64,000 nucleotides of DNA from Pseudomonas sp. MWU15-20650 (GTDB lineage: Bacteria > Pseudomonadota > Gammaproteobacteria > Pseudomonadales > Pseudomonadaceae). A model generated the notes under the pieces. The model was not told the DNA's origin, did not search any database, and saw only the letters and a list, made by a program, of their open reading frames with translations. Position 1 is the stretch's first letter, and each line of letters opens with the position of its first letter. Where the stretch lies: assembly GCF_023242475.1 (NCBI RefSeq), contig NZ_JALJFG010000022.1:1-64000 (forward strand). The letters run 5' to 3'. The position numbers and the translations under genes were made by a program. This document shows positions 19,612 through 28,587 of this stretch, piece by piece.

Positions 19612-21015
19612 ATGAGCGACCAAATACCGGTACATGACGTTACCCCGCCTGCCAAAACCGTCGACCTCTACGCTTCGCGTGAGAAGATTTACACCCGCGC
19701 CTTCACCGGTTTGTTTCGCAACCTGCGCATGCTCGGTGGCGCTGCGTTGTTCCTGCTCTACTTCGGCACCGTGTGGCTGAACTGGGGTGGTCACCAGGCG
19801 GTGTGGTGGAACCTGCCGGAGCGTAAATTCTTCATTTTTGGCGCGACCTTCTGGCCCCAGGATTTCATCCTGCTCTCGGGCATTCTCATCGTTGCTGCCT
19901 TTGGCCTGTTCTTTATCACGGTGTACGCCGGGCGCGTATGGTGCGGTTATACCTGCCCGCAGAGCGTGTGGACCTGGATCTTCATGTGGTGCGAAAAAGT
20001 CACCGAAGGCGACCGCAACCAACGCATCAAACTCGACAAGGCCCCGATGGGTGCCAACAAATTCCTGCGCAAATTCAGCAAGCACACGTTGTGGCTGCTG
20101 ATCGGGTTTGTCACCGGCATGACCTTCGTCGGCTACTTTTCGCCGATCCGCGAACTGGTGTTCGATTTCTTCACCGGCCAGGCCGATGGCTGGTCGTATT
20201 TCTGGGTCGGCTTCTTCACCCTCGCCACCTATGGCAACGCCGGCTGGTTGCGCGAACAGGTGTGCATTTACATGTGCCCGTATGCGCGTTTCCAGAGTGT
20301 GATGTTCGACAAAGACACCCTGATCGTCTCCTACGACCCGCGCCGTGGCGAGGTGCGTGGCCCGCGTAAAAAAGGCGTCGACTACAAGGCCCAGGGCCTG
20401 GGGGACTGCATCGACTGCACGATGTGCGTGCAGGTATGCCCTACCGGTATCGATATCCGCGACGGCCTGCAAATCGAGTGCATCGGCTGCGCCGCCTGCA
20501 TCGACGCCTGTGACAACATCATGGACAAGATGGAGTACCCACGCGGCCTGATCAGCTATACCACCGAGCACAACCTGTCCGGGCAGAAGACCCACAAGCT
20601 GCGCCCACGGCTGATTGGCTACGCGTTGGTCCTGCTGGCGATGATCAGCTTGCTGGTCGGCGCGTTTTTCATGCGCTCGCTGGTGGGTTTCGATGTCAGC
20701 AAGGACCGCGTGCTGTACCGCGAAAACGCCGAAGGGCGTATCGAAAACGTCTACAGCCTGAAGATCATGAACAAGGACCAGCGCGACCACACCTACGTGC
20801 TCGACGCCGCAGGCCTGCCGGACCTCAAGCTGCAAGGCCGTCGTGAGATACGGGTCGCCGCTGGCGATATCGTCAGCATGCCGGTGGAGCTGTCCAGTGC
20901 ACCGGAGCAACTGCCGTCGAGCACCAACGAGGTGAAATTCATCCTCAAGGATGCCGATGATGACAGCGTCCACGTGGAAGCCAAAAGCCGATTCATCGGC
21001 CCACAGGTCCGTTAA
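19612..21015 (+). CDS. ccoG: cytochrome c oxidase accessory protein CcoG (FixG/RdxA)
   Basis: Membrane polyferredoxin of 467 aa needed for cbb3 assembly; CcoG is reported to reduce Cu(II) for delivery to CcoN. It has several transmembrane helices, a WCGYTCPQSVW segment, and two 4Fe-4S motifs, CIDCTMCVQVCP and CIGCAACIDACD, followed by a periplasmic Ig-like C-terminal domain. The start is either 19609 or 19612; MSDQIPVHDV at 19612 has better spacing from GGGAT. An Anr box upstream suggests its own oxygen-regulated promoter. It leads ccoGHIS. Confidence 0.94.
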   Translation: MSDQIPVHDVTPPAKTVDLYASREKIYTRAFTGLFRNLRMLGGAALFLLYFGTVWLNWGGHQAVWWNLPERKFFIFGATFWPQDFILLSGILIVAAFGLFFITVYAGRVWCGYTCPQSVWTWIFMWCEKVTEGDRNQRIKLDKAPMGANKFLRKFSKHTLWLLIGFVTGMTFVGYFSPIRELVFDFFTGQADGWSYFWVGFFTLATYGNAGWLREQVCIYMCPYARFQSVMFDKDTLIVSYDPRRGEVRGPRKKGVDYKAQGLGDCIDCTMCVQVCPTGIDIRDGLQIECIGCAACIDACDNIMDKMEYPRGLISYTTEHNLSGQKTHKLRPRLIGYALVLLAMISLLVGAFFMRSLVGFDVSKDRVLYRENAEGRIENVYSLKIMNKDQRDHTYVLDAAGLPDLKLQGRREIRVAAGDIVSMPVELSSAPEQLPSSTNEVKFILKDADDDSVHVEAKSRFIGPQVR

Positions 21016-21047
21016 AAACAAAAAGCCCGTTAAAAGAGAACCCAACA

Positions 21048-21587
21048 ATGCCCGCAGCCACTGCCGCAAGCCCCTGGTACAAACACCTCTGGCCCTGGAT
21101 CATCATCGGGATCCTGACCTGCTCGGTCACCCTGACCCTGTCGATGGTGACCATCGCGGTGAAGAACCCGGACAATCTGGTCAATGACAACTACTACGAG
21201 GCCGGCAAGGGCATCAACCGCTCCCTGGACCGTGAACTGCTGGCCCAGACCCTGCAACTGCGTGCCACGGTGCACCTGGACGAGCTGACCGGTGAGGCTG
21301 ATGTGCACCTGACCGGCAACAGCAACCCGGCCACCCTGGAACTGAACCTGATTTCCCCGACCCAGCCTGAGAAGGATCGCAAGATCGTCCTGGCCCGCAG
21401 CGCCAGCGAACCCGGCCGCTACATCGGCCAGGTCACCGACAAGGTTGAAGGCCGGCGCTTCGTGGAATTACTCGGTGTCGAGGGTGACCGGACCTGGCGC
21501 CTGTTCGAAGAAGAACAAGTCAGCCACGACAAGGACCTGCTGCTGGGCGACGAACCGTTGCAAGGTGCTGAAGACTTGGATAAATAG
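21048..21587 (+). CDS. ccoH: cbb3 oxidase assembly protein CcoH (FixH)
   Basis: Single-pass membrane protein of 179 aa required for cbb3 assembly, where it associates with CcoN. One N-terminal helix (WPWIIIGILTCSVTLTLSMV) is followed by the conserved DNLVNDNYYEAGKGIN segment and a periplasmic domain. It lies between ccoG and ccoI with short gaps, as in other proteobacteria. Confidence 0.93.
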   Translation: MPAATAASPWYKHLWPWIIIGILTCSVTLTLSMVTIAVKNPDNLVNDNYYEAGKGINRSLDRELLAQTLQLRATVHLDELTGEADVHLTGNSNPATLELNLISPTQPEKDRKIVLARSASEPGRYIGQVTDKVEGRRFVELLGVEGDRTWRLFEEEQVSHDKDLLLGDEPLQGAEDLDK

Positions 21588-21595
21588 CAGCATCC

Positions 21596-24046
21596 ATGAC
21601 CAGCCCAACTCCGTGTTACCACTGCGCCCTGCCCGTTCCTGCCGGCAGCCGGTTTACCGCCGACATCCTCGGCGAGCGCCGCGAACTCTGCTGCCCAGGT
21701 TGCCAGGCAGTGGCGCAGGCCATCGTGGCCGGTGGGCTGGAAAGCTATTACCAGCACCGTAGCGAAGCCTCGGCCAACCCCGAGGCACTGCCAGTGCAAC
21801 GGATGGACGAATTGGCGCTATACGACCGCGCCGATGTACAAAAACCGTTTGTACGCCATGACGGCGATCTCGCCGAAGCGATCCTGTTGATGGAAGGCAT
21901 CAGTTGCGCCGCCTGCGGCTGGCTGATCGAAAAACACCTGCGCAGCCTGCCCGCCGTGGCCGAGGCGCGGCTGAACCTGTCCAACCACCGCTTGCATGTG
22001 CGCTGGGCCGACCGGCAGTTGCCGTTGAGCGAGGTGCTCAGCGAACTGCGCCATATTGGCTATGCGGCCCACCCTTACCAGGCCGATCGCGCCGCCGAGC
22101 AACTGGCTGGCGAAAATCGACTGGCCCTGCGTCAACTGGGCGTCGCCGGGCTGTTGTGGTTCCAGGCCATGATGGCAACCATGGCCACCTGGCCGGAATT
22201 CAATATCGACCTGAGCCCCGAGCTGCATGTGATCCTGCGCTGGGTCGCGATGTTTCTTACCACGCCTATCGTGTTCTACAGTTGCGCACCGTTTTTCAAA
22301 GGCGCACTGCGCGATTTGCGTACGCGCCACCTGACGATGGATGTGTCGGTGTCCCTGGCCATTGGCGGCGCCTACCTGGCCGGCATCTGGACCGCAATCA
22401 CCGGCGTTGGCGAGTTGTACTTCGACGCCGTGGGCATGTTTGCGCTGTTCCTGCTGGCCGGGCGTTACCTGGAACGCCGTGCCCGCGAACGCACCGCCGC
22501 AGCCACTGCCCAACTGGTCAACTTGCTGCCCGCCTCGTGCCTGCGCCTCAATGGCGATGGCCAGAGCGAACGCATCCTGCTCAGTGAATTGGTGCTGGGT
22601 GATCGCGTGCTGGTCCACCCCGGCGCGGTCTTGCCGGCGGATGGGGTCATCCTCGATGGCCAATCCAGTATCGATGAATCCCTGCTGACCGGCGAATACC
22701 TGCCGCAACCCCGGCATAGCGGCGACAGCGTCACCGCCGGCACGCTGAATGTCGAAGGCGCATTGACCGTCGAAGTCCGCGCCTTGGGCCATGACACGCG
22801 CCTGTCCGCCATCGTGCGCCTGTTGGAGCGCGCCCAGGCCGAGAAACCGCGCCTGGCACAAATCGCCGACCGCGCTGCGCAGTGGTTTCTGCTGTGCTCG
22901 CTGGTCGCCGCCGTGCTCATTGGCTTGCTATGGTGGGAACTGGATTCGGCCCGGGCCTTCTGGATTGTGCTGGCAATGCTGGTGGCGACCTGCCCGTGCG
23001 CCCTGTCCCTGGCCACACCGACGGCCCTGACCGCCGCTACCGGCACCCTGCACAGCCTCGGCTTACTGCTGACCCGCGGCCATGTGCTGGAGGGCCTGAA
23101 CCAGATCGACACGGTGATCTTCGACAAGACCGGCACCCTCACCGAAGGGCGACTGGCGCTGCGAGCCATACGCCCCTTGGGCGAACTGGACAGCGACCAG
23201 TGCCTGGGCCTCGCCGCCGCCTTGGAAAACCGCTCCGAACACCCGATTGCCCGTGCCTTTGGCCGCGCACCGCTGGCCGCCGATGAAGTCCTCAGTTCCC
23301 CCGGACTCGGCCTGGAAGGTCGCGTGGGCGAACGCTATTTGCGCATCGGCCAGCCCGACTTTGTCTGCGAACTCAGCGGTTGTGCAATTCCCGCTGCGCC
23401 ACACGAAGCCGGGCAATGGTTGCTGCTCGGTGACCGCCACGGCGCCCTCGCCTGGTTCGTGTTGGATGACCGCCTGCGCAGCGATGCACCGGCCTTGTTG
23501 GCGGCGTGCAAGGCGCGTGGCTGGCGCACGCTGTTGCTGTCAGGCGACAGCTCGCCCATGGTCGCCAGCGTCGCCGCCGAGTTGGGCATCGACGAAGCCC
23601 ACGGTGGCCTGCGCCCCGACGACAAGTTGCAGGTGCTGCAAGACCTGCACAAAAAAGGCCGCAAAGTGTTGATGCTGGGCGATGGGGTCAATGATGTGCC
23701 GGTACTGGCCGCCGCCGATATCAGCGTGGCCATGGGCTCGGCCACGGACTTGGCGAAAACCAGCGCCGACGCGGTGCTGCTGTCCAATCGACTGGATGCC
23801 CTGGTGCAAGCGTTTACCTTGGCGCGGCGCACCCGTCGGGTCATCATTGAAAACCTGCTGTGGGCCGGGCTGTACAATGGCCTTATGCTGCCGTTTGCCG
23901 CCCTGGGTTGGATCACTCCGATCTGGGCGGCGATCGGCATGTCCCTCAGTTCGTTGACCGTGGTGCTCAATGCCCTGCGCCTGACTCGCCTGCCGCGTGC
24001 GCAGTCCCATGGCGCCCCCTTGGTAACCCGCCCGCTGCCGGCTTGA
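21596..24046 (+). CDS. ccoI: copper-transporting P1B-type ATPase CcoI (FixI)
   Basis: P-type ATPase of 816 aa that exports copper for insertion into the cbb3 CuB site. An N-terminal domain has Cys pairs (CYHC, CCPGC) and a metal-binding domain with CAAC near residue 105. The transmembrane metal site is CPCALS. The catalytic core shows DKTGTLTEG (phosphorylated Asp), SEHPIA (HP motif of P1B ATPases) and GDGVNDVPVLAAA. The actuator loop reads TGEYLP instead of the common TGES, as often seen in the CcoI/FixI branch. It starts eight bases after ccoH. Confidence 0.96.
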   Translation: MTSPTPCYHCALPVPAGSRFTADILGERRELCCPGCQAVAQAIVAGGLESYYQHRSEASANPEALPVQRMDELALYDRADVQKPFVRHDGDLAEAILLMEGISCAACGWLIEKHLRSLPAVAEARLNLSNHRLHVRWADRQLPLSEVLSELRHIGYAAHPYQADRAAEQLAGENRLALRQLGVAGLLWFQAMMATMATWPEFNIDLSPELHVILRWVAMFLTTPIVFYSCAPFFKGALRDLRTRHLTMDVSVSLAIGGAYLAGIWTAITGVGELYFDAVGMFALFLLAGRYLERRARERTAAATAQLVNLLPASCLRLNGDGQSERILLSELVLGDRVLVHPGAVLPADGVILDGQSSIDESLLTGEYLPQPRHSGDSVTAGTLNVEGALTVEVRALGHDTRLSAIVRLLERAQAEKPRLAQIADRAAQWFLLCSLVAAVLIGLLWWELDSARAFWIVLAMLVATCPCALSLATPTALTAATGTLHSLGLLLTRGHVLEGLNQIDTVIFDKTGTLTEGRLALRAIRPLGELDSDQCLGLAAALENRSEHPIARAFGRAPLAADEVLSSPGLGLEGRVGERYLRIGQPDFVCELSGCAIPAAPHEAGQWLLLGDRHGALAWFVLDDRLRSDAPALLAACKARGWRTLLLSGDSSPMVASVAAELGIDEAHGGLRPDDKLQVLQDLHKKGRKVLMLGDGVNDVPVLAAADISVAMGSATDLAKTSADAVLLSNRLDALVQAFTLARRTRRVIIENLLWAGLYNGLMLPFAALGWITPIWAAIGMSLSSLTVVLNALRLTRLPRAQSHGAPLVTRPLPA

Positions 24047-24068
24047 GCCGTGCGGGCATGGAGTGCAG

Positions 24069-24281
24069 ATGCCAGCTCTATACGTGATGATTCCGGCGGC
24101 GCTGCTATTGGTGGGCGTCGCCATTTACATCTTCTTCTGGGCCGTGGACAGCGGCCAGTACGAGGACCTCGACGGCCCGGCCCACAGCGTGCTGTTTGAC
24201 GACCAGGACCCGAACCACCTGGCCGCCGTCGACGAAGCCAACGGCCCCGAACACCCTCCCAAAGACCCGCCCCATGCTTGA
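24069..24281 (+). CDS. ccoS: cbb3 oxidase maturation protein CcoS
   Basis: Small membrane protein of 70 aa. One N-terminal helix (YVMIPAALLLVGVAIYIFFW) is followed by the CcoS signature AVDSGQYEDLDGPAHSVLFD and an acidic tail. It is required for cofactor insertion during cbb3 assembly. ATG at 24069 has GGAG upstream. Its 3' end overlaps the next gene by eight bases. Confidence 0.93.
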   Translation: MPALYVMIPAALLLVGVAIYIFFWAVDSGQYEDLDGPAHSVLFDDQDPNHLAAVDEANGPEHPPKDPPHA

Positions 24282-24957
24282 ACTGGCGCCCCTGCTGGTC
24301 TCTGCGCTGATTCTCGGCCTGCTCGGCGGCGGCCATTGCCTGGGCATGTGCGGCGGGTTGATGGGCGCGTTGACCCTGGCGATTCCCAAGGAACAACGCA
24401 GTCGCCGGTTTCGCCTGCTGCTGGCATACAACCTGGGGCGTATTCTCAGCTATGCCAGCGCAGGATTATTGCTCGGCCTGGCCGGCTGGGCGGTGGCCAA
24501 TAGCCCGGCGGCGATGTTCATGCGCGTGCTCGCCGGGCTGTTGCTGATCTGCATGGGCCTGTACCTCGCCGGCTGGTGGAGCGGCCTCACCCGCATCGAA
24601 AGCCTCGGGCGCGGCCTGTGGCGGCATATACAGCCCGTTGCCGGCCGTTTGCTGCCGGTGTCCAGCCTGCCTCGCGCCTTGCTGCTGGGCGCACTCTGGG
24701 GCTGGCTGCCGTGCGGTTTGGTCTACAGCACCCTGCTGTGGGCGGCCAGCCAGGGCAATGCGCTGGACAGTGCATTACTGATGCTGGCATTCGGCTTGGG
24801 CACCTGGCCGGTGCTGCTGGCGACCGGGCTTGCGGCCGAACGTGTCACCGCGCTCTTGCGCAAACGCAGCGTGCGCATGGCCGGGGGGTTGCTGGTGATG
24901 CTCTTCGGGATATGGACGTTGCCAGGTCCGCATCAGCACTGGTTGATGGGGCATTAA
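24274..24957 (+). CDS. TauE/SafE (DsbD-like) membrane protein of the cco cluster
   Basis: Integral membrane protein of 227 aa with about six helices. The N-terminal GLLGGGHCLGMCGG motif and internal LPCGLVY place it in the sulfite-exporter TauE/SafE-like group, which resembles DsbD/CcdA membrane domains. The paired cysteines suggest metal or thiol chemistry. It follows ccoS with an eight-base overlap, a conserved association in pseudomonads, so a role in copper or haem handling for cbb3 assembly is a reasonable inference. Sulfite export is not supported. Confidence 0.85.
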   Translation: MLELAPLLVSALILGLLGGGHCLGMCGGLMGALTLAIPKEQRSRRFRLLLAYNLGRILSYASAGLLLGLAGWAVANSPAAMFMRVLAGLLLICMGLYLAGWWSGLTRIESLGRGLWRHIQPVAGRLLPVSSLPRALLLGALWGWLPCGLVYSTLLWAASQGNALDSALLMLAFGLGTWPVLLATGLAAERVTALLRKRSVRMAGGLLVMLFGIWTLPGPHQHWLMGH

Positions 24958-24986
24958 ATCGCCCTGTGGCATAGCGCCGCTCCCCG

Positions 24987-25000
24987 TTGATACAAATCAA
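24987..25000. promoter_or_regulatory. perfect Anr/FNR box upstream of hemN
   Basis: TTGATACAAATCAA is an exact TTGAT-N4-ATCAA match, centred about 67 bases before the hemN start, a position suited to class II activation. It is the best Anr box in the window. Confidence 0.9.
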
Positions 25001-25060
25001 GATGCCCTGCCCGCCCTGCCCCTAGACTCGGCCCACTAGCCTATCCGGGGGACCGCCCGC

Positions 25061-26443
25061 ATGCTCGACGCCATTCGTTGGGACACAGATCTGATTCACC
25101 GCTACGACTTGGCGGGGCCGCGCTACACGTCCTACCCCACCGCCGTCCAATTCGACAGCCAGGTCGGCACATTCGACCTGCTCCACGCCCTGCGTGACAG
25201 CCGCAAGGCGGCGCGGCCGTTGTCGCTGTATGTGCACGTGCCGTTCTGCGCCAACATCTGCTACTACTGCGCCTGCAACAAAGTCATCACCAAGGACCGT
25301 GGCCGCGCCCAAGCCTACCTGCAACGCCTGGACCAGGAAATCCAACTGGTGGCGTGCCACCTCGACCCGAAACAGCCGGTGGAGCAGTTGCATCTGGGCG
25401 GTGGCACACCGACCTTTCTCAGCCACGACGAACTGCGCCAGGTGATGACGCGCCTGCGCCAGCACTTCAACTTGCTCGATGACGATTCCGGCGACTATGG
25501 CATCGAGATCGACCCCCGCGAGGCCGACTGGGCCACCATGGGCCTGCTGCGCGAACTGGGTTTCAACCGAGTGAGTATCGGCCTGCAAGACCTCGACCCC
25601 GAGGTGCAACGGGCGGTCAATCGCTTGCAAAGCCTGGAAGAAACCCGCGCCGTGATCGATGCCGCGCGCACCCTGCAATTTCGCTCGATCAATATCGACC
25701 TGATCTACGGCCTGCCCAAGCAATCACCGCTGAACTTCGCCCGCACCGTGGAGGAAGTGATCCGCTTGCAACCGGACCGCCTTTCGGTATTCAACTACGC
25801 CCACCTGCCGGAGCGTTTCATGCCCCAGCGGCGTATCAACACCGACGACTTGCCCTCCCCGGCGGAAAAACTGCTGATGCTGCAAACCACCATCGAGCAG
25901 TTGACCCAGGCCGGCTACCGTTACATCGGCATGGACCACTTTGCCCTGCCGGATGACGAACTGGCCGTCGCCCAGGAAGAAGGCAAGCTGCAACGCAACT
26001 TCCAGGGCTACACCACCCATGGCCATTGCGATTTGATTGGGTTGGGCGTGTCGGCGATCAGCCAGATTGGCGACTTGTACTGCCAGAACAGCAGCGACCT
26101 CCATCACTACCAGAACGCCCTGGCCGGTGCGCAGCTGGCTACCAGCCGCGGGCTGGTGTGCACGACGGACGATCGCTTGCGGCGCGAGGTGATTCAGCAG
26201 TTGATCTGTAATTTCAGCCTGGCATTCGAAGGGATCGAACAGGCATTCAACATCGACTTTCGCGGCTACTTCGACGAACTATGGCCGCAATTGGAGACGA
26301 TGGCCGCAGACGGCTTGATCGAACTGAACGCCCAGGGCCTCCACGTACGGCCTGCCGGACGCTTATTGGTGCGATCGGTATGCATGGTGTTCGATGCCTA
26401 CCTGGAACACCAGAACAGGCAACGGTTTTCGCGGGTGATCTAG
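25061..26443 (+). CDS. hemN: oxygen-independent coproporphyrinogen III oxidase
   Basis: Radical SAM enzyme of 460 aa that converts coproporphyrinogen III to protoporphyrinogen IX without oxygen, supplying haem at low aeration. The cluster motif CANICYYC (Cys63, 67, 70) with Cys72 and the GGGTPTFLS segment mark a true HemN rather than a HemW-like chaperone. Length matches E. coli HemN. GGGGGA precedes the ATG. With a perfect Anr box upstream and anr itself 650 bases away, it belongs to the microaerobic regulon that also supplies haem to the cbb3 enzymes. Confidence 0.96.
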   Translation: MLDAIRWDTDLIHRYDLAGPRYTSYPTAVQFDSQVGTFDLLHALRDSRKAARPLSLYVHVPFCANICYYCACNKVITKDRGRAQAYLQRLDQEIQLVACHLDPKQPVEQLHLGGGTPTFLSHDELRQVMTRLRQHFNLLDDDSGDYGIEIDPREADWATMGLLRELGFNRVSIGLQDLDPEVQRAVNRLQSLEETRAVIDAARTLQFRSINIDLIYGLPKQSPLNFARTVEEVIRLQPDRLSVFNYAHLPERFMPQRRINTDDLPSPAEKLLMLQTTIEQLTQAGYRYIGMDHFALPDDELAVAQEEGKLQRNFQGYTTHGHCDLIGLGVSAISQIGDLYCQNSSDLHHYQNALAGAQLATSRGLVCTTDDRLRREVIQQLICNFSLAFEGIEQAFNIDFRGYFDELWPQLETMAADGLIELNAQGLHVRPAGRLLVRSVCMVFDAYLEHQNRQRFSRVI

Positions 26444-26449
26444 GCGAAA

Positions 26450-26938
26450 TTACTTCATGGCCAGGCTCATGGCTTCCAACTGAGCCGCGGGTGGCTCACC
26501 CTTCATCGTCTTGGCCAGTTGCGTCTGAGCGGTGACCATGCCGGCCTGCAATGTCGCCACGGCCGACTGCAAGTTGGCGACCTTGGCCAGGCGTGCCTCT
26601 GGGGTCATGGAGGTATCCGCCATCGCCGCAGCGAGTTCGGCCATCTTCTCGGCGATCTGCTTTTTGATTTCGCGGATCATTTTCAACAGTTGCTTGACGC
26701 TGTCGCTCAGGCTGCTGTTGTCGATGTCGCTGTTGGGAGATTGGTCGGCCTTCGATGCACTCATTCCCTGACCGGAAATGCTGACTTTCACGCCTTCGGG
26801 CGCGCCAGGCTCAGTCGCCTTGGCGTCAACTGCCGGCGCCTTGTTGGCGGCATCTTTATCCTTGGCCGCGTCGGAGGCTTTCCAAACCGATACCGCCGCC
26901 ACGTTTATCACCGGGTTTTGGACAGTACTGACTGACAT
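26450..26938 (-). CDS. hypothetical coiled-coil protein (FlxA-like)
   Basis: Soluble protein of 162 aa without a signal peptide. The N-terminal 80 residues are Ala/Lys/Asp-rich and probably disordered. From about residue 75 (SLSDSVKQLLKMIREIKK) onward, heptad-like helices suggest a coiled coil. Arrangement and composition resemble FlxA-like proteins, but this is tentative and no function is known. The start at 26938 (MSVSTVQNP) has GGAG seven bases upstream. It converges with hemN, leaving only six bases between the stops, and diverges from anr. Confidence 0.65.
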   Translation of the reverse strand: MSVSTVQNPVINVAAVSVWKASDAAKDKDAANKAPAVDAKATEPGAPEGVKVSISGQGMSASKADQSPNSDIDNSSLSDSVKQLLKMIREIKKQIAEKMAELAAAMADTSMTPEARLAKVANLQSAVATLQAGMVTAQTQLAKTMKGEPPAAQLEAMSLAMK

Positions 26939-26972
26939 GATCTGAGCTCCAGCTCGTAGAGGGACACCTCTT

Positions 26973-26988
26973 GTATCGACCCTGATAC
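26973..26988. promoter_or_regulatory. palindrome in the anr divergent promoter region
   Basis: GTATC-N6-GATAC is a perfect inverted repeat between the coiled-coil gene and anr. It could be an operator for either; no matching regulator is known to me. Confidence 0.3.
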
Positions 26989-27092
26989 ACAAACCTTTAT
27001 ACCGTTGCTGCTTTTTTGTACACGCTGGCCTCAGCGCCCCCCTGTGCGTTACCCTTACGTCTTATGTGTGTTTTCCCACAAGGATTTAAGAA

Positions 27093-27827
27093 ATGTCCGA
27101 GCCAGTTAAACTGCGCGCTCACAGCCAGGCTCATTGCAAGGATTGCAGCCTGGCCCCCCTCTGCCTGCCACTTTCATTGAATCTGGAAGACATGGATGCG
27201 CTGGACGACATTGTCAAACGCGGCCGCCCGCTGAAAAAAGGCGAGTTTCTGTTTCGCCAAGGTGACAAGTTTGACTCCGTCTATGCAGTACGGTCGGGAG
27301 CGTTGAAGACGTTCAGCCTCAGCGACGGCGGCGAAGAGCAAATCACCGGTTTCCACTTGCCCAGCGAGCTGGTCGGGTTGTCGGGGATGGACACCGAGAT
27401 TCATCCAGTGTCGGCCCAGGCCCTGGAAACCACGTCAGTATGCGAAATTCCCTTCGAACGCCTGGATGAATTGGCCCTGCAACTGCCGCAACTGCGTCGC
27501 CAGTTAATGCGTGTCATGAGCCGCGAAATTCGTGACGACCAGCAGATGATGCTGCTGCTGTCGAAGAAAACCGCCGATGAGCGCATCGCCACCTTCCTGG
27601 TTAACCTGTCGGCGCGATTCCGTGCCCGTGGGTTTTCGGCCAACCAGTTCCGCCTGAGCATGTCGCGTAACGAGATCGGCAACTACCTGGGCCTGGCGGT
27701 GGAAACCGTGTCCCGTGTGTTTACCCGCTTCCAGCAGAATGAACTGATTGCCGCCGAGGGCAAGGAAGTGCATATCCTCGACCCGATCCAGCTGTGCGCA
27801 CTGGCGGGCGGTTCGCTGGAAAGTTAA
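27093..27827 (+). CDS. anr: FNR-family oxygen-sensing regulator Anr
   Basis: Transcription regulator of 244 aa, the pseudomonad counterpart of FNR. Three N-terminal cysteines (Cys15, 18, 24 in [10 protein letters not shown]) and a later one in SVCEIPF would ligate the oxygen-labile 4Fe-4S cluster. A cyclic-nucleotide-type sensor fold follows ([19 protein letters not shown]). The C-terminal helix-turn-helix has the ETVSR recognition sequence that reads TTGAT half-sites. Its likely targets, hemN, ccoG and both cco operons, lie just upstream. No Anr box was seen at its own promoter. Confidence 0.96.
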   Translation: MSEPVKLRAHSQAHCKDCSLAPLCLPLSLNLEDMDALDDIVKRGRPLKKGEFLFRQGDKFDSVYAVRSGALKTFSLSDGGEEQITGFHLPSELVGLSGMDTEIHPVSAQALETTSVCEIPFERLDELALQLPQLRRQLMRVMSREIRDDQQMMLLLSKKTADERIATFLVNLSARFRARGFSANQFRLSMSRNEIGNYLGLAVETVSRVFTRFQQNELIAAEGKEVHILDPIQLCALAGGSLES

Positions 27828-27910
27828 TGGAGGCAGATGCCGCGGCCGCGCCAACCAGCAAGGCCGCAGGTATACTTCGAGTCCGTTTTCAGCCTCAGGA
27901 CTCTTCGACG

Positions 27911-28459
27911 ATGACCTTCGATTCGTTCGACATCAAATCCCTGATTCGCCCTGTCATCGACTTCCCCAAGCCTGGGGTGATCTTCCGTGACATCACCCCC
28001 CTGTTCCAATCGCCCCGCGCCCTGCGCCTGGTAGCTGACACCTTTGCCCACCGCTACGTAGAAGCCGACTTCACGCATATCGGCGCGATGGATGCGCGCG
28101 GCTTCCTGATCGGCTCGATCATTGCCTACCAGCTCAACAAGCCGCTGATCCTGTTTCGCAAGCAAGGCAAGCTGCCGGCTGACGTATTGGCCGAGGGTTA
28201 CCAGACCGAATACGGCGAAGCCTTCCTGGAAGTGCACGCCGATAGCCTGTGCGAAGGCGACTCGGTGCTGATGTTCGATGACCTGATCGCCACCGGCGGC
28301 ACGTTGATCGCCGCAGCGAACCTGGCGCGACGCATGGGTGCGACGATCTTTGAAGCGGCGGCGATCATCGACCTGCCGGAGTTGGGGGGGTCGCAACGTT
28401 TGGAAGATATGGGGATTGCGACGTTCTGCCTGACGCAGTTTGCCCTGACCGAGCGGTAA
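27911..28459 (+). CDS. apt: adenine phosphoribosyltransferase
   Basis: Purine salvage enzyme of 182 aa that makes AMP from adenine and PRPP. The PRPP-binding motif reads [14 protein letters not shown] in the C-terminal half, and the N-terminus [16 protein letters not shown] is typical of Apt. The start at 27911 ([10 protein letters not shown]) gives family length. It follows anr by 83 bases in the same orientation, as in other Pseudomonas genomes. Confidence 0.95.
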   Translation: MTFDSFDIKSLIRPVIDFPKPGVIFRDITPLFQSPRALRLVADTFAHRYVEADFTHIGAMDARGFLIGSIIAYQLNKPLILFRKQGKLPADVLAEGYQTEYGEAFLEVHADSLCEGDSVLMFDDLIATGGTLIAAANLARRMGATIFEAAAIIDLPELGGSQRLEDMGIATFCLTQFALTER

Positions 28460-28489
28460 CGGTTGCCTGGACTGACGCTATCAGGGCTT

Positions 28490-28537
28490 GCCCCTCCCAC
28501 ACTTGACGGTGTTCACACATCAAAATGTGGGAGAGGC
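28490..28537. repeat. degenerate REP-type hairpin
   Basis: CCCTCCCACA and TGTGGGAGAGG arms enclose a short loop, a shortened member of the main repeat family, placed between the convergent apt and acyl-CoA dehydrogenase genes. Confidence 0.65.
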
Positions 28538-28587
28538 GGTGCGACGATTCGACCTGGCCCCGACGAGGCCAGTGATAACAACCCACC

